Source: Spirosoma sp. KCTC 42546 (GTDB lineage: Bacteria; Bacteroidota; Bacteroidia; Cytophagales; Spirosomataceae). From it: DNA of 64,000 nt. How positions within the stretch are numbered: position 1 is the stretch's first letter; every line of letters begins with the position of its first letter. The position numbers and the translations under genes are program-made. The notes below the pieces were generated by a model. That model was not told the DNA's origin, searched no databases, and saw nothing but the letters and a program-made list of their open reading frames with translations. Below, piece by piece: positions 34,739-43,796 of this stretch. Location: positions 1,302,001 through 1,366,000 of the forward strand of contig NZ_CP041360.1 of NCBI RefSeq assembly GCF_006965485.1, given 5' to 3'.

Positions 34739-35428
34739 CTACAAAATTGCCAGTAGTTCCTTCCAGTGTTTGATATCGTACGTAGGCTTGTCGTCAACGA
34801 CTTTGCCTTGTGGATTATAAAATACGGTGTCTAAGCCAACGCTCTTGGCACCCAGAATATCCGCTTCGTAATTGTCGCCGATCATCAAACTCTCACCAGC
34901 CGTCGTGCCGCTAATGTCCATAGCGTACTGAAACACCAGCGGGTCTGGTTTTTTTGCACTGGCGGTTTCGCTGGTAACCACATGCGTAAAATAATGGGCA
35001 ATCTCTGAGCTACTCATCTTCGTGGCCTGAATATCAGCAAAGCCATTCGTGATGATGTGCATGGTGTAGCGCCCGTTCAGGTAATCCAGGATTTCCCGTG
35101 CAGACTCCAGCAGATGAGTTTTGTGAGGGAGTAGTTTCAGGTACTCGGCGTTAAGATCGGCCTGAACGGCTGATTCGTCGATACCCAGTGCTTGGTATAC
35201 CATCGGGAAACGATGTTGCCGAATATATCCATGCTCGATCAGATTCTTGTCGTAATCGGCCCAGAGCTGATGATTGATGGCAATGAAGTGACGGCTGAAC
35301 TCCTCCGCCGACGGAATCCCTGCATCCGCCAGCCGGAACGTATCGAAGAGTTCGGCAATGCATTCCGCCGAGTTTCGATCAAAGTCCCATAAGGTGTGGT
35401 CAAGGTCAAAAAAGAGGTGTTTATACAT
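34739..35428 (-). CDS. yjjG: YjjG-type HAD pyrimidine nucleotidase
   Basis: 229 residues, HAD superfamily with C1 cap. Motif I FFDLDHTLWDF (nucleophile Asp ~8), motif II ITNGFAD, motif III Lys (SAKKPDP), motif IV MIGDNYEADI. YjjG dephosphorylates noncanonical pyrimidine nucleotides such as 5-halo or 5-formyl dUMP, acting as a house-cleaning enzyme. The call rests on overall motif arrangement. First gene of the block with the FAD oxidoreductase and SDR. Confidence 0.88.
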   Translation of the reverse strand: MYKHLFFDLDHTLWDFDRNSAECIAELFDTFRLADAGIPSAEEFSRHFIAINHQLWADYDKNLIEHGYIRQHRFPMVYQALGIDESAVQADLNAEYLKLLPHKTHLLESAREILDYLNGRYTMHIITNGFADIQATKMSSSEIAHYFTHVVTSETASAKKPDPLVFQYAMDISGTTAGESLMIGDNYEADILGAKSVGLDTVFYNPQGKVVDDKPTYDIKHWKELLAIL

Positions 35429-35434
35429 GGGGAT

Positions 35435-35529
35435 GGGTTTACTGTATTTGGTTTATGGTATTCGGTGGCTGACGCGGAAGATTGCTGGTGCCAGCCCACC
35501 GAATACCAAATACCGTAAACCAAATACCC
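35435..35529. repeat. Inverted repeat of family A
   Basis: The arms, about 35440-35470 and 35490-35525, pair well near the centre (GGTATTCGGTGG with CCACCGAATACC) and less well outside. The words GTTTAC, GTATTTGG and GGTTTA recur from the 22185-22281 element. It sits 14 nt past the ferredoxin stop on the minus strand. Confidence 0.75.
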
Positions 35530-35543
35530 AGCTACCGTAATCA

Positions 35544-35849
35544 CTAAAAATCCAATTTCAGTCGCTCAACGGGCTGATTATTCACGAGGTGACTATCAAC
35601 GATTTCGGCAACGTCTGACAGTTGTACATTACCGTAATACGTGCCTTCTGGGTAAACGACCAGGGTGGGACCGAAGGCACAGGCATCGAGGCAACCCGTT
35701 CGTTGCGCCCGCATTTCTTTTAACAGGCCCCGCTCAGCAAGCGCTGCTTTGAAGGCGTCGACTAGTTCGTTGCCGTGTGCTTCACCACAGGATTTTTTTG
35801 GCGCGGCTTTCTGATTGTTACAGATGAAAACGTGCTTTTGATATTTCAT
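35544..35849 (-). CDS. Thioredoxin-like [2Fe-2S] ferredoxin
   Basis: 101 residues from the ATG at 35849; a start at 35921 would add 24 residues lacking any domain. The family pattern of four cysteines is visible: FICNN and KSCG in the N-terminal part, and TGCLDAC near 53-57, as in the thioredoxin-fold 2Fe-2S ferredoxins (NuoE-like). They carry single electrons in the cytoplasm; the redox partner is not indicated. Upstream of the YjjG-like gene but separated by a long inverted repeat. Confidence 0.88.
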   Translation of the reverse strand: MKYQKHVFICNNQKAAPKKSCGEAHGNELVDAFKAALAERGLLKEMRAQRTGCLDACAFGPTLVVYPEGTYYGNVQLSDVAEIVDSHLVNNQPVERLKLDF

Positions 35850-36059
35850 AGATCTGATTGAATTCGTTCTCAAAGGTACGAATGAACCCGATGCCAGCGT
35901 CATATTCTTTAGTACACTCAATGTCAGCAGATGTGCCTACTGTACCGGTAAAAAAATAATTAAACCTCAAGGCTAACATTTTGTTATGGATTAGATGTCT
36001 TGGCGAGTTTGTGTTTGCTAACCTGCTGACTATGTGTGTATTCTTATTGTAGTTGTATC

Positions 36060-36602
36060 ATGAATCGCCCGCCTGCTTCGTTTCTGGAACTGGAATTAGT
36101 AAGCAACCTGAAGGCTAACAACCAACTGGCTTTTTCTAAATTGTATGATCAATATGCCGCCATATTGTTGGGCGTTATCACGAAAATAATTACTGACAAA
36201 ACGGAAGCAGTTGTCCTGCTCGAAACAACCTTTAGGCGTATCCGTTTGCAACTGGATCAGTTCCGGCCAGATAAACAGCCATTGTTTCTGTGGCTGTTAC
36301 AAATTGCACGAACTACGGCTTTAGATGCGCTTAAAGAACGACAACAGGTTAAGGCCGCTGTGTTGCAACTCGCTGAAACCGGAAAAGTAGTAAGCCCGGT
36401 CTGGCAAAAAACTACCTCGACGTCGTCAATAGATAACCATACGGATTCCGTTGATCCTCAGTTGAAAGCATTGCTTGATGCTATTCTTTTTAAGAATTGC
36501 ACGCCCGAAGAGGCCGCTGCTTCGTTAGGCCTGCCCGTTGAAACGGTTCGGCAACAGTTGCGGGTTGCTATGCAGCAATTGCGTACAATTTCCAGGACTT
36601 AA
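36060..36602 (+). CDS. ECF-type RNA polymerase sigma factor-like protein
   Basis: 180 residues from the ATG at 36060; a GTG at 36036 is possible. Region 2-like part (residues ~12-90: FSKLYDQYAAILLGVITKI ... PLFLWLLQIARTTALDALK) and region 4-like part (~128-175: FKNCTPEEAAASLGLPVETVRQQLRVAMQQLR), linked by a polar stretch. The two-domain build matches extracytoplasmic-function sigma factors, which direct transcription of stress or nutrient regulons. No anti-sigma factor is recognisable next to it; the converging 235-residue gene has one membrane segment but no anti-sigma domain that I recognise. Confidence 0.82.
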   Translation: MNRPPASFLELELVSNLKANNQLAFSKLYDQYAAILLGVITKIITDKTEAVVLLETTFRRIRLQLDQFRPDKQPLFLWLLQIARTTALDALKERQQVKAAVLQLAETGKVVSPVWQKTTSTSSIDNHTDSVDPQLKALLDAILFKNCTPEEAAASLGLPVETVRQQLRVAMQQLRTISRT

Positions 36603-36618
36603 GCACAGGTAAAAAGCC

Positions 36619-37326
36619 TTATCGACCTCGTTGAACGGCCTGATGGAAGGAACTCCAGGCCTGATTTAACTCATCTTCAATGTGCTGCCAATCGGCTTCG
36701 GTAGCTCCGCCTGGTTTCTGTCGTACATCATCGCATAAGCGCATGGCGTCGGCTCGTAAACGCCCGTATGTACCAAAGGATGCGGGAGGTTGATTATACA
36801 GAGCAGCCGACGTTTGGACTAAAGCGTTCGCTAAATCTGAATAGCTATAACGCTCGCGCTGGCGGTGAACAATCCACCACTCCAGCTCCAGTTTGGCTAC
36901 GTTCGGTACATTAAATTGTTCGGTGCTAAGTGCCTGAATGGATTCATAATACGAAATCAGATCGGGTAAGGTTTTCTGGTACTCCATTCTTGATTTTCCT
37001 TTCTTAAAATCGAAAGCTGCTTTAGACGCTTGAAAACCTAATATGAACGACCGCCAGAAAGGTGCATGAAATTGCTGCCGTAGTCCACCCGCCAATTGCC
37101 AAAACAGAAGCACCGGTTTCTTCTGATAGTAGGACCGCCACATGGCTGTTTCCAGTCGGGCTACTTCGTTTGGGTTGAATTCACGCAGGCTGTTCTTTCT
37201 GGGCACATACAAATCCACTGCAACCCAAAGGACTAGTGCGAGTAGTGCCCCCCATAATAGCAAGCGAATTGGGTTTGGAGTGTGAGTAGGGATGGAGTTT
37301 GTTTTGGTTGATATAGAAGCTCCCAT
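36619..37326 (-). CDS. Single-pass membrane protein of unknown function
   Basis: 235 residues. One N-terminal hydrophobic segment (RLLLWGALLALVLWVAVDLYVP, ~23-43) is followed by a long helical soluble part with many Trp and Tyr (METAMWRSY-type segments, LELEWWIVHRQRERYSY) and a basic C-terminus. No domain is recognised. The pattern resembles anchored periplasmic proteins of Cytophagales. It converges on the sigma factor with only 16 nt between stops, so antisense overlap of transcripts is likely. Confidence 0.6.
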   Translation of the reverse strand: MGASISTKTNSIPTHTPNPIRLLLWGALLALVLWVAVDLYVPRKNSLREFNPNEVARLETAMWRSYYQKKPVLLFWQLAGGLRQQFHAPFWRSFILGFQASKAAFDFKKGKSRMEYQKTLPDLISYYESIQALSTEQFNVPNVAKLELEWWIVHRQRERYSYSDLANALVQTSAALYNQPPASFGTYGRLRADAMRLCDDVRQKPGGATEADWQHIEDELNQAWSSFHQAVQRGR

Positions 37327-37370
37327 GACCTTTGATGAAGTAACTGATCGAATTTATGCAAGTGAGTGGT

Positions 37371-37448
37371 TTGTCATTCCGACCTCAGGAGGAATCTCAA
37401 GCTTGATTAATCAGGAACTCGAGATTCCTCCTGAGGTCGGAATGACAA
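37371..37448. repeat. Perfect 28-bp inverted repeat (family B)
   Basis: Arms 37371-37398 and 37421-37448 match exactly, spaced 22 nt apart. The core word is TCATTCCGACCTCAGGAGG. It shares left arm and spacer start with the 55528-55614 element at high identity. It is in the 302-bp gap between two minus-strand genes, 45 nt beyond the start of the upstream-most one. Confidence 0.92.
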
Positions 37449-37556
37449 AAAATATGCCTTTTAGCTAGAAAATGGACTTTTAACCGCTCCAGCCTGAGTT
37501 GGGCAACTGATGAGATATATACTATACCAAACGATCATTTGGTTTTGTGGATATGC

Positions 37557-37606
37557 AAACCCCCATCAGATTGCCTGCTTGATGCAGATCAGTCCAATGG
37601 GGGTTT
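37557..37606 (-). terminator. Hairpin terminator of the first Gfo/Idh gene
   Basis: AAACCCCCAT (37557-37566) pairs with ATGGGGGTTT (37597-37606), a perfect 10-bp stem, with a smaller inner hairpin (CTGC/GCAG). It lies 22 nt beyond the stop. A further hairpin, CCAAA/TTTGG, is at 37527-37542. Confidence 0.55.
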
Positions 37607-37628
37607 AACTCATCTCTGGCAACTATGA

Positions 37629-39086
37629 TTATTTCTTCGCCACTGCCTTTGCCGAAGCGGTGGCCGATTTTTTCTTATGGGTTGCCGACGGAGCCGTTGG
37701 ATTTTGCTGCGTCATGGTAACGGGGTCCCAATACACTACCTTTTGCTCGAAGTAGCTTTCGTTAGACGCCAGTACGGGAGCGGCTGCCCGGAACCCGAAT
37801 ACAGGATCTTCAACGGTGCCCTGACTACCTTTGCGGACGTTTTCGAAGAAGTTGCCGAAATGCTTGGCGTGTGCATCGTCATCTTTCGGTGCTTCGAATT
37901 TGACTTCTTTTACCGGTTCTGCCTTACGGGTTTCGGGTGGGTATTTGGCATCGTACTGTTTCACAAATTCCTGCTGAACCGGTTCTGTAAAGGTAAAGAA
38001 GCTGTCGTAGTTGCCGTAACCTGGTGCAATGGGCAGTTTCTTTTTGGTCATAATGAGGTTATCTTCCGAAAACTCGATCTGGCCCTCGTTGCCAATAATA
38101 CGCGTTACGTTGCTGATCTTACCGGCGTTGGCAAAATTGACTCGCAACACCATCTGGAAGGCCTCATGTTTGTCGGTTTTCGGGTAATCCATTAGGCTCG
38201 TCATCACATCGGGCACATCACGACCTTCTTTCCAGTAGGCAAGGTTACCTGACGAGAAAATTCGCGTTGGTCCCAGAGTATTCGTGACAAAGTGGACACC
38301 CGTAATGAGGTGAATAAACAAATCGCCCGCGACACCCGTGCCGTAGTCGCGGTAGTTGCGCCAGCGGAAAAACCGATTCGCATCGAAGGGGCGCTTGGGC
38401 GCATCACCTAGAAACCGGTCCCAGTCTACGGTTTGTGGCGAGGCATCGGGTGGGACGGAGTAGTTCCAGGCACCAATGGCGTTGAAACGGTCGTTGTTGG
38501 ATTCAATGTAATTGATTGCGCCAATATCACCCGCTTCAACCAGTCGTTTCGCTTCCTGAAAGGCAGCACTACTGATGCGCTGACTGCCTACCTGCATAGT
38601 TTTGCCCGATTTTTTCCAGGCGTCGATAACGGCTTTACCTTCGTTCAGGTGCTGTACCATCGGTTTCTCGCAATACACATGTTTACCTGCTTTGAGCGCT
38701 GCAATGGTAATATGATCGTGCCAGTGATCGGGGGTAACAACCAGCACAGCGTCGATATCCGGGCGAGTCAGGATTTCGCGGTAATCGCGGGTTGTAAAGA
38801 GGTCTTTGTCTTTACCAAAAGCCGTTTTTGCGTGCTCAAGCCGACCCGTGTACAAATCAGCTGCGGCAACGAGTTCGACATCTGGATTCCGAAGGGCAGC
38901 CATGGTATCGTAATTGCCCTGAATGCCCATGCCAATCGTCGCAAAGCGGATTTTGTCGTTGGGACTTACCTTTATTAAATTCGGAATGTAGGCTGGAAAA
39001 CCGAATGGTTTGGCAAGCCCCTCGCTGGCAACGAGCGCTGAAGCTGCCGATAAGCTTTTTATGAATTTGCGTCTGTTAGCCTGCAT
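37629..39086 (-). CDS. Tat-exported Gfo/Idh/MocA-family oxidoreductase
   Basis: 485 residues. The twin-arginine-type start NRRKFIKSLSAASALVASEG marks export of a folded, cofactor-loaded protein. The Rossmann NAD(P)-binding motif is near residues 48-60 (ATIGMGIQGNYD). The family EKP motif is VYCEKPMVQH, followed by typical YRDYG and DHWHDH motifs. These enzymes oxidise or reduce sugars and cyclitols with NAD(P). Exported homologues in Bacteroidota sit near ThuA and sugar-isomerase genes. A Lys/Ala/Ser-rich tail follows the domain. Terminator at 37557-37606. The substrate is unknown. Confidence 0.88.
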   Translation of the reverse strand: MQANRRKFIKSLSAASALVASEGLAKPFGFPAYIPNLIKVSPNDKIRFATIGMGIQGNYDTMAALRNPDVELVAAADLYTGRLEHAKTAFGKDKDLFTTRDYREILTRPDIDAVLVVTPDHWHDHITIAALKAGKHVYCEKPMVQHLNEGKAVIDAWKKSGKTMQVGSQRISSAAFQEAKRLVEAGDIGAINYIESNNDRFNAIGAWNYSVPPDASPQTVDWDRFLGDAPKRPFDANRFFRWRNYRDYGTGVAGDLFIHLITGVHFVTNTLGPTRIFSSGNLAYWKEGRDVPDVMTSLMDYPKTDKHEAFQMVLRVNFANAGKISNVTRIIGNEGQIEFSEDNLIMTKKKLPIAPGYGNYDSFFTFTEPVQQEFVKQYDAKYPPETRKAEPVKEVKFEAPKDDDAHAKHFGNFFENVRKGSQGTVEDPVFGFRAAAPVLASNESYFEQKVVYWDPVTMTQQNPTAPSATHKKKSATASAKAVAKK

Positions 39087-39145
39087 AGAGATGAGGGTTT
39101 TTAGTATACCAGATAAAGCGACTTCTCGGTATAATTTACCCTTAA

Positions 39146-39237
39146 AAATTTATTGTCCACAGAGGCACAGAGAACACTGAGTTATAGAGTATCTCCCTTT
39201 ATTCTGTGTCCTCTGTGCCTCTGTGGACAATAAATTT
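39146..39237. repeat. 32-bp inverted repeat (family C)
   Basis: Arms 39146-39177 and 39206-39237 pair over 32 bp with one A-C mismatch. The words CACAGAGGCACAGAG recur in the 43797-43892 element. It ends 23 nt before the stop of the small secreted-protein gene on the minus strand. Confidence 0.88.
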
Positions 39238-39260
39238 AGAATCTCAGAACCAGTCCGAAC

Positions 39261-39602
39261 CTATTTCTTTTCAAACTGCACGGATACCCACTGGCGGTCG
39301 GTTGGGACTTTGTGGGTGGCGTTCCAGACAAACATTGCCTGGTCAAGCGCTACGTTTAATTGCTGTTTGGTTTGTCGGCGAGCCAGGTTCAGTTTGCGGG
39401 CTACGGTTTCTTCGTAAATCAGTTTTTGCTCATTCGTATAAAATCGAACGATGCTTTGGTCGCTTTTTGGGGCGGTTTCAACCACCCAGAATCCATCTTT
39501 AGCAACGGGTTGCTCTTTTGTTGTTTGTGCCTGTGCGGCAAATGAACTAGTAGTGAATACGAGGGCCATAAAGGCCAGGCGGAGTTGTGAGCTAGTGTTC
39601 AT
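39261..39602 (-). CDS. Small secreted protein of unknown function
   Basis: 113 residues from the ATG at 39602, which begins a clear signal peptide (LAFMALVFTTSSFAAQAQ). A start at 39710 would add 36 residues without signal-like character. The mature part is charged with no domain I recognise (KDGFWVVETAPKSDQSIVRFYTN). Weak resemblance to small secreted proteins common in this phylum. It is divergent from the sensor kinase gene, and an inverted repeat separates it from the Gfo/Idh gene downstream. Confidence 0.6.
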   Translation of the reverse strand: MNTSSQLRLAFMALVFTTSSFAAQAQTTKEQPVAKDGFWVVETAPKSDQSIVRFYTNEQKLIYEETVARKLNLARRQTKQQLNVALDQAMFVWNATHKVPTDRQWVSVQFEKK

Positions 39603-39846
39603 GGTGTTTGTGTGTTTACGTTTAGTTATTAACTGACCCAAAAGTAAACACACGGCTAATTGCCCGCTCAGAATTTCGCCCGGTGACCACGGCTGGGTAC
39701 TATACGGCATGATCTGGTCTGCTAACGTCGTTTGGCGCTACATTTCGTTGTTCGGCGACGGTAGTTCGTCGTCTGTCGATAAATGGATTCGGCTGTAGGC
39801 AAAACCACTCCGTTTGTCTATCTTCGATTAGCTAACTGGCTGACTT

Positions 39847-41007
39847 ATGCAACGTTTGACCCAGGAATTTGTCTTCTCCAATCAACCGCGCCAACGGCTG
39901 GCACGGCATGGTTTATTCTGGTTGGCATGGGCGTTGTTCTTTACGCTCACCTACGGTTTTTTGCCCGCTAATTACCTGATCCACGAAGGCGTCGCCTGGC
40001 CGTTAGCGCTTCTGAAAGGCTTCTTCATTTCGGGTATTGATTCGGTGCTGTTTATGCCAGCCCATATGTTCCTGACCTATGCTCTGCTGTACTGGGTAAT
40101 CCCGCGTTATCTGCTTACCAACCGATATATCTTGGCATTCATTAGCATTGTTGGGTTAATAATTGCCACGGCCTTTCTTTCGGCGGTATTAGCCAAATTC
40201 ATTGTTTATCCTGTGCGCATGGCCTTGCATGGGCGGTATTCAGGCAATACGTTCTTTTTTGCCATGATGGCGGGTATGCGAGGAGCAACGACCATTGGTG
40301 GGTTTGCAGCCGCTATTAAACTGGTAAAAATCTGGTATCTGAAGCAACAGGCTTACGAGCAAATAGACCGGGAGAAATTACAGGCCGAATTACAACTGCT
40401 TAAATCGCAGGTGCACCCGCATTTTCTGTTCAATACGCTGAATAACCTCTATGCGCTCACACTCCACAAATCCGATCAGTCGCCAGCCGTGGTGCTGAAG
40501 TTGTCGGAATTGCTGAGTTACATGTTATACGAATGCAATGCGTCGGAAGTGCCGCTACAGAAAGAGATTGCGTTTATGCGTAACTATATTGGGCTGGAGC
40601 AGCTTCGCTATGGCGATCGGCTGGATATGTCGGTGACTATTTCTGGCGATTACCAGCATAAACTAATTGCACCGTTGCTACTGATTCCATTCCTGGAAAA
40701 TGCCTTTAAACACGGCACCAGTGAACAGGTTGAGCAGGCCTGGATGCACATCGATCTGTCGGTTCAGGGAAACCAGCTGAAATTTAAAGTCATAAACAGC
40801 CGGGAGTCAACGTTGGAGGAGGGTGTGCACAGCGGTGGTATCGGTTTGCAGAACGTGCAAAAACGATTGAAACTACTATATCCTAACCGTCATGAGTTAC
40901 GAATTGTGGCCGAAGAGGAAACGTTTATGGTTACGTTATCGCTGGAATTAGGGCCGACACTAATCGCGGATTTTCAACCGGTCAACCAACTCGCCGAAAC
41001 AACCTGA
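39847..41007 (+). CDS. LytS/YpdA-type sensor histidine kinase
   Basis: 386 residues. Four hydrophobic segments within residues ~18-170 form the membrane part with very short loops, so no large extracellular sensor domain. The His-kinase domain (PF06580) has QVHPHFLFNTLNNLYAL with the phosphorylated His near residue 190. The ATP-binding part contains PFLENAFKHG and GIGLQNVQKRL. It forms a two-component pair with the adjacent LytTR regulator, 12 nt downstream. The signal sensed is unknown. Confidence 0.93.
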   Translation: MQRLTQEFVFSNQPRQRLARHGLFWLAWALFFTLTYGFLPANYLIHEGVAWPLALLKGFFISGIDSVLFMPAHMFLTYALLYWVIPRYLLTNRYILAFISIVGLIIATAFLSAVLAKFIVYPVRMALHGRYSGNTFFFAMMAGMRGATTIGGFAAAIKLVKIWYLKQQAYEQIDREKLQAELQLLKSQVHPHFLFNTLNNLYALTLHKSDQSPAVVLKLSELLSYMLYECNASEVPLQKEIAFMRNYIGLEQLRYGDRLDMSVTISGDYQHKLIAPLLLIPFLENAFKHGTSEQVEQAWMHIDLSVQGNQLKFKVINSRESTLEEGVHSGGIGLQNVQKRLKLLYPNRHELRIVAEEETFMVTLSLELGPTLIADFQPVNQLAETT

Positions 41008-41019
41008 TCTAGTACCACT

Positions 41020-41769
41020 ATGGCCCCAATACGTTGTCTGCTCGTTGATGATGAACCACCTGCATTGGCTGTCATTGAGTCGCACATCAACATGATCGAT
41101 GGTCTGGAAATCGTGAGCAAATGTCACAACGCCATTCAGGCGTTTGGCGTGTTGCAAACCACACCCGTTGACCTGATGTTTCTGGACATTAAAATGCCAA
41201 AACTGCTGGGTACCGATTTCGTTCGTAGTCTTCGCCAGCCACCCAAAATCATTTTTACGACTGCCTACCGCGATTATGCCCTGGACGGTTTCGACCTGGA
41301 TGTGGTCGACTATTTACTCAAGCCTATTTCGTTCGAGCGATTCCTGCGGGCAGTTTCCAAGGTAATGCGGGTTGAAACGAGTTTACTCAACGTTGGGCAA
41401 ACCGAAGCCTTGCCTGTTCATTCTATTGAGAAACAAACGGTAGCGCCGTCGGAGAATACGTTTCTGTACTTTCGGGCCGATCGCAAAATGGTAAAGGTAT
41501 TTATCCGCGATATTCTATACGTAGAGAGCCTGAAAGATTACGTCAAAATTATCACGACCTCGGCTAAGCCCTTGGTGGTCAAACAGAGTATTAGTTCACT
41601 GGAAGATATGCTTCCCGAAGCTGGTTTTCTACGCATTCACCGCTCGTTTGTTGTGGCCGTAGATAAGATAACGGCCTACACACCTACTCAGGTCGATGTG
41701 GCTGGACAGGAGTTGCCCATTGGGCGGTTGTACCATAAAGAAGTGGGACGGGTGTTGAAGATGGAATAG
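41020..41769 (+). CDS. LytTR-family response regulator
   Basis: 249 residues. The receiver domain (1-120) has the acidic pair VDDEPPAL, phospho-acceptor Asp in MFLDIKMP, and switch residues in FTTAYRD and LLKPI. The LytTR DNA-binding domain (~140-249) has FLYFRADRKMVKVFIRDILYVESLKDYVKI and ends with FLRIHRSFVVAVDKI. Co-transcribed with the preceding kinase. LytTR regulators bind direct repeats upstream of targets; no target site could be identified in the window. Confidence 0.95.
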   Translation: MAPIRCLLVDDEPPALAVIESHINMIDGLEIVSKCHNAIQAFGVLQTTPVDLMFLDIKMPKLLGTDFVRSLRQPPKIIFTTAYRDYALDGFDLDVVDYLLKPISFERFLRAVSKVMRVETSLLNVGQTEALPVHSIEKQTVAPSENTFLYFRADRKMVKVFIRDILYVESLKDYVKIITTSAKPLVVKQSISSLEDMLPEAGFLRIHRSFVVAVDKITAYTPTQVDVAGQELPIGRLYHKEVGRVLKME

Positions 41770-41829
41770 AGTGCGGTAGTATGTCCTTTCGTTTTCTAGC
41801 TTTAGCAAGCAGGATTTACTAGCCATCCA

Positions 41830-42669
41830 ATGTCTCTACTCAATAAAAGAACGATCCAACTACTTGTCGTTTTCCTGCTTTGTATGGCAGGCACGCTTCA
41901 CGCGCAAACGAAGAAGCCAAAATTCAAAGTCATTGCCTTTTACACCGCTCAGAACGATAAAGCGCATATTAGCTACGTGCATGAGGCTAACCGGTGGTTT
42001 CCGAAGGCGGCTGCAAAATACAATTTCAGTTATGATTCAACCGATAACTGGAATAACCTGAACACCGAATTCCTGTCGAATTATCAGGTCGTACTGTTTT
42101 TCGATACCCGGCCCGAGGAGCCTGCCCAACGGGAAGCCTTCGAAAAGTACATGAAAAATGGGGGCGGGTGGATGGGTTTTCACTTCGCCGGATTTGCCCT
42201 GACACCTTCCAAATACCCACAAAACTGGGATTGGTATCACAACGAGTTTATAGGTGCGGGTTCCTACAAAAGCAATACCTGGCGGCCTACATCGGCTATA
42301 CTGCGCGTTGAAGATCGGAAACACCCTGCCACGAAGCACTTGCCCAAAACCTTCAAAACGGCTCCGAATGAATGGTACCGCTGGACGAATGATTTAACAA
42401 AGAATCCAGATATTGACATTCTCATGGCCATCGACTCAGCCAGCTTTCCACTGGGTACGGGCCCCAAACCGCATGAGATCTGGCATAGCGGTTATTACCC
42501 AGTTGTCTGGACAAACAGGAAATACAATATGATCTATTCGAACATGGGCCACAATGACATTGATTATGAGAACAAAACGAACAAAGAATTGTCGTTTACT
42601 TTCTCAAATGAAACGCAGAATAAATTTCTGATCGACGCTCTTTTGTGGTTAGGAAGCGGCAAAAAATAA
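41830..42669 (+). CDS. Secreted ThuA-domain protein
   Basis: 279 residues. Signal peptide (LLVVFLLCMAGTLHAQ). The ThuA-like fold, related to class I glutamine amidotransferases, covers most of the protein: VIAFYTAQNDKAHISYVHEANRWF, then GGWMGFHFAGFAL and WHSGYYPVVWTNRKYNMIYSNMGHND. The usual GAT cysteine nucleophile is absent, as is normal for ThuA. ThuA proteins are linked to trehalose and other sugar metabolism, with the mechanism unclear. The regulator pair lies 61 nt upstream on the same strand; the linkage is suggestive only. Confidence 0.88.
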   Translation: MSLLNKRTIQLLVVFLLCMAGTLHAQTKKPKFKVIAFYTAQNDKAHISYVHEANRWFPKAAAKYNFSYDSTDNWNNLNTEFLSNYQVVLFFDTRPEEPAQREAFEKYMKNGGGWMGFHFAGFALTPSKYPQNWDWYHNEFIGAGSYKSNTWRPTSAILRVEDRKHPATKHLPKTFKTAPNEWYRWTNDLTKNPDIDILMAIDSASFPLGTGPKPHEIWHSGYYPVVWTNRKYNMIYSNMGHNDIDYENKTNKELSFTFSNETQNKFLIDALLWLGSGKK

Positions 42670-42706
42670 CTTACCTATACAACCACAGTGTTGTTAAGTT
42701 CTGAGT

Positions 42707-42786
42707 GCGTTTACCCCCCAGCCCCCTGAAGGGGGAGAATGTCCACTTAGTAGTACTCCCCCTTCAGGGGGCTGGGGGGTAAACGC
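42707..42786. repeat. Perfect 31-bp inverted repeat, very GC-rich
   Basis: Arms 42707-42737 and 42756-42786 match exactly with an 18-nt spacer. Each arm contains its own hairpin, CCCCCTGAAGGGGG on the left and CCCCCTTCAGGGGG on the right. The same core occurs at 57156-57233. It sits 37 nt after the ThuA stop, in a same-strand gap. Confidence 0.93.
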
Positions 42787-42845
42787 AACCCTTAAAAAGC
42801 ACTTAATTGGCTAGTCAGCAAACGTAACTCCCTATCTACAACCTT

Positions 42846-43781
42846 ATGAAACACATTTCGCGCCGTAATTTTCTGCAATCGTCGGCCATTCTGGCTGGTA
42901 GTTCAATCGTAAATCCACATTTCCCGGCATCACAAACAGCCCAAAAGCCATTGCGATTGGGAGGGCCAATTTTTCTGAAAAGTCAGGACCCCGACGAGCT
43001 GGCGCGTGAGCATCGGCGGTTGCAATACAGCTCAGCTTATGTTCCTGCGGTTGAGTTGAAAGACACCACGAAGATTGAGGCCATCCAGAAAGCGTTTGCG
43101 GGGCAGAATGTGATTCTGGCCGAAGTTGGGGCCTGGGTCAATATGCTGGATCAGGATGCTGAAAAACGCCGTAAAAATCTGGAGTACGTTACTGAAAGGC
43201 TGGCCTTAGCCGAAGCCGTTGGAGCAAGAACCTGTGTCAATATTGCGGGCTCTTATAACCCTACTCGCTGGGATGGACCCGATGCCCGTGACCTGACGAA
43301 AGACTATTTTGATGCGACGGTCGAGAATTGCCGAAAGGTAATTGATGCCGTAAAACCCAAACGGGCCAAATTCGCGCTCGAAATGATGGGCTGGAGTTTG
43401 CCCGACGGTCCAGACTCGTATCTGAAATTTATCAAAGCCATTGATCGGCCGGCCTTTGGGGCTCACGTCGATATGGCGAACATCATCAATAGTCCGGCGC
43501 GGTACTACAACAACACAGCCTTAATGAACGAAACCTTTCAGAAATTGGGGCGTTGGATTGTGTCGGTCCATGCGAAAGATATTGCTCCGAAAGATGGCCA
43601 TTTTATGGAGACCATGCCGGGACGAGGAAGCCTGGATTACGTTACCTACATCCGAAACGTGACGTCCTTACCGCAGGAAGTGCCCCTATTACTGGAACAT
43701 CTGCGCACAGCAGATGAGTACGACGAAGCCCGGCAATTCGTGATCAGTCAGGCAGTGAAGGCACAGGTTGAATTGGCGTAA
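42846..43781 (+). CDS. Tat-exported sugar phosphate isomerase/epimerase-like TIM-barrel protein
   Basis: 311 residues. Tat-type start SRRNFLQSSAILAGSSIVNP, so likely exported. The body is the xylose-isomerase-like TIM barrel (PF01261): RTCVNIAGSYNP, ALEMMGWSLPDG (metal-ligand Glu), AFGAHVDMAN and IVSVHAKDI, with a C-terminal LLLEHL carrying a further ligand Glu. Members isomerise or epimerise sugars or keto-sugars with a divalent metal. The neighbouring ThuA gene is consistent with a sugar role. Which sugar is not known. Confidence 0.85.
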   Translation: MKHISRRNFLQSSAILAGSSIVNPHFPASQTAQKPLRLGGPIFLKSQDPDELAREHRRLQYSSAYVPAVELKDTTKIEAIQKAFAGQNVILAEVGAWVNMLDQDAEKRRKNLEYVTERLALAEAVGARTCVNIAGSYNPTRWDGPDARDLTKDYFDATVENCRKVIDAVKPKRAKFALEMMGWSLPDGPDSYLKFIKAIDRPAFGAHVDMANIINSPARYYNNTALMNETFQKLGRWIVSVHAKDIAPKDGHFMETMPGRGSLDYVTYIRNVTSLPQEVPLLLEHLRTADEYDEARQFVISQAVKAQVELA

Positions 43782-43796
43782 ATAAGGTTTATTAAC

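Noticed and set aside
38433..38978. Open frame of about 181 codons on the plus strand inside the Gfo/Idh gene
   Set aside because: Antisense to a conserved oxidoreductase with intact Tat, Rossmann and EKP motifs; its translation shows no domain.
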